A DNA stretch of 64,000 bases from Onchocerca lupi (Eukaryota > Nematoda > Chromadorea > Rhabditida > Onchocercidae). The DNA lies in NCBI GenBank assembly GCA_028564675.1, contig JAOVVO010000131.1:62001-126000 (forward strand), in the 5' to 3' direction. The notes below the pieces were generated by a model that saw nothing but the letters and a program-made list of their open reading frames with translations, did no database searches and had not been told where the DNA came from. Made by a program: the position numbers and the translations under genes. This document shows, piece after piece, positions 63,873 through 64,000 of this stretch (positions within the stretch are counted from its first letter, which is position 1; every line of letters starts with the position of its first letter).

Positions 63873-64000
63873 TCCTTCAAACAATCACTTGTTGATTTTA
63901 AAATTTAGGATTCACATGAAAAATCTACTATTGAAGTACTGACATTTTAATCAAACAAGAAAACAAGTTTACATTTTATTGAATTCGTTCATTTAGATAA

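Larger units (their letters stand above)
56699..64000. other. Right-end region without a supported gene
   Basis: The first few hundred bases (a C-rich patch near 56770-56815) are the presumed rib-2 promoter. Farther right there are simple repeats, a GC-rich patch at 58.81-58.99 kb and scattered short open frames (57049, 59644, 60254, and minus-strand 61616-61924) with no domain, no matched splice partners and the composition of random AT-rich DNA. Introns of a gene starting beyond the window cannot be excluded. Confidence 0.5.

Noticed and set aside
1..64000. tRNA genes, CRISPR arrays, spliced-leader RNA or operon structure
   Set aside because: No cloverleaf with a GGTTCRA box, no spaced direct repeats of CRISPR type and no closely spaced co-directional genes were seen.

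Overview
The window is a piece of an AT-rich nematode nuclear genome, most likely from a filarial or other clade III worm. The evidence is eukaryotic genes split by many phase-consistent introns, acceptors of the TTTCAG kind, likely spliced-leader acceptors just upstream of start codons, homopolymer tracts, and orthologues of RPS3A (rps-1), eIF4E-transporter (ifet-1) and EXTL3 (rib-2). No database was searched. Names rest on recognised family motifs and on exon models in which every junction keeps the reading frame.

Layout. (1) 41-2151 (+): three short exons that look like the 3' end of an unidentified gene starting outside the window. (2) 2778-31261 (+): one formin gene of 22 exons (about 1295 aa) covering 28 kb: an N-terminal regulatory part, FH1, FH2 and a long basic Ser/Thr-rich tail. 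Its 10-kb fourth intron holds a dead Helitron-type PIF1-like helicase (18.0-19.4 kb). (3) 31.3-34.5 kb: intergenic, rich in repeat relics. (4) 34602-36319 (-): rps-1, 4 exons. (5) 36.66-36.96 kb: a decayed antisense fragment of nuclear 28S rRNA. (6) 38652-45304 (+): ifet-1 (4E-T), 14 exons, 924 aa. (7) 47635-56692 (-): rib-2 (EXTL3-type heparan sulfate glycosyltransferase), 17 exons, 877 aa, with a GC-rich foreign-looking island in one intron. (8) 56.7-64 kb: no supported gene; simple repeats and an unexplained GC-rich patch near 58.9 kb.

The formin and rps-1 converge, rps-1 and ifet-1 diverge, and ifet-1 and rib-2 converge. There is no sign of an operon. rps-1 and ifet-1 share a 2.3-kb spacer, and their products act at opposite ends of translation (ribosome component and translational repressor), but nothing in the sequence shows shared control. 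I found no CRISPR array, tRNA gene or clearly new multi-gene system. The most notable non-genic items are the 28S fragment, the Helitron relic with a three-copy dispersed repeat, a possible poison microexon in the formin, the GC-rich intronic island in rib-2, and three tandem duplications that share a 36-bp period.
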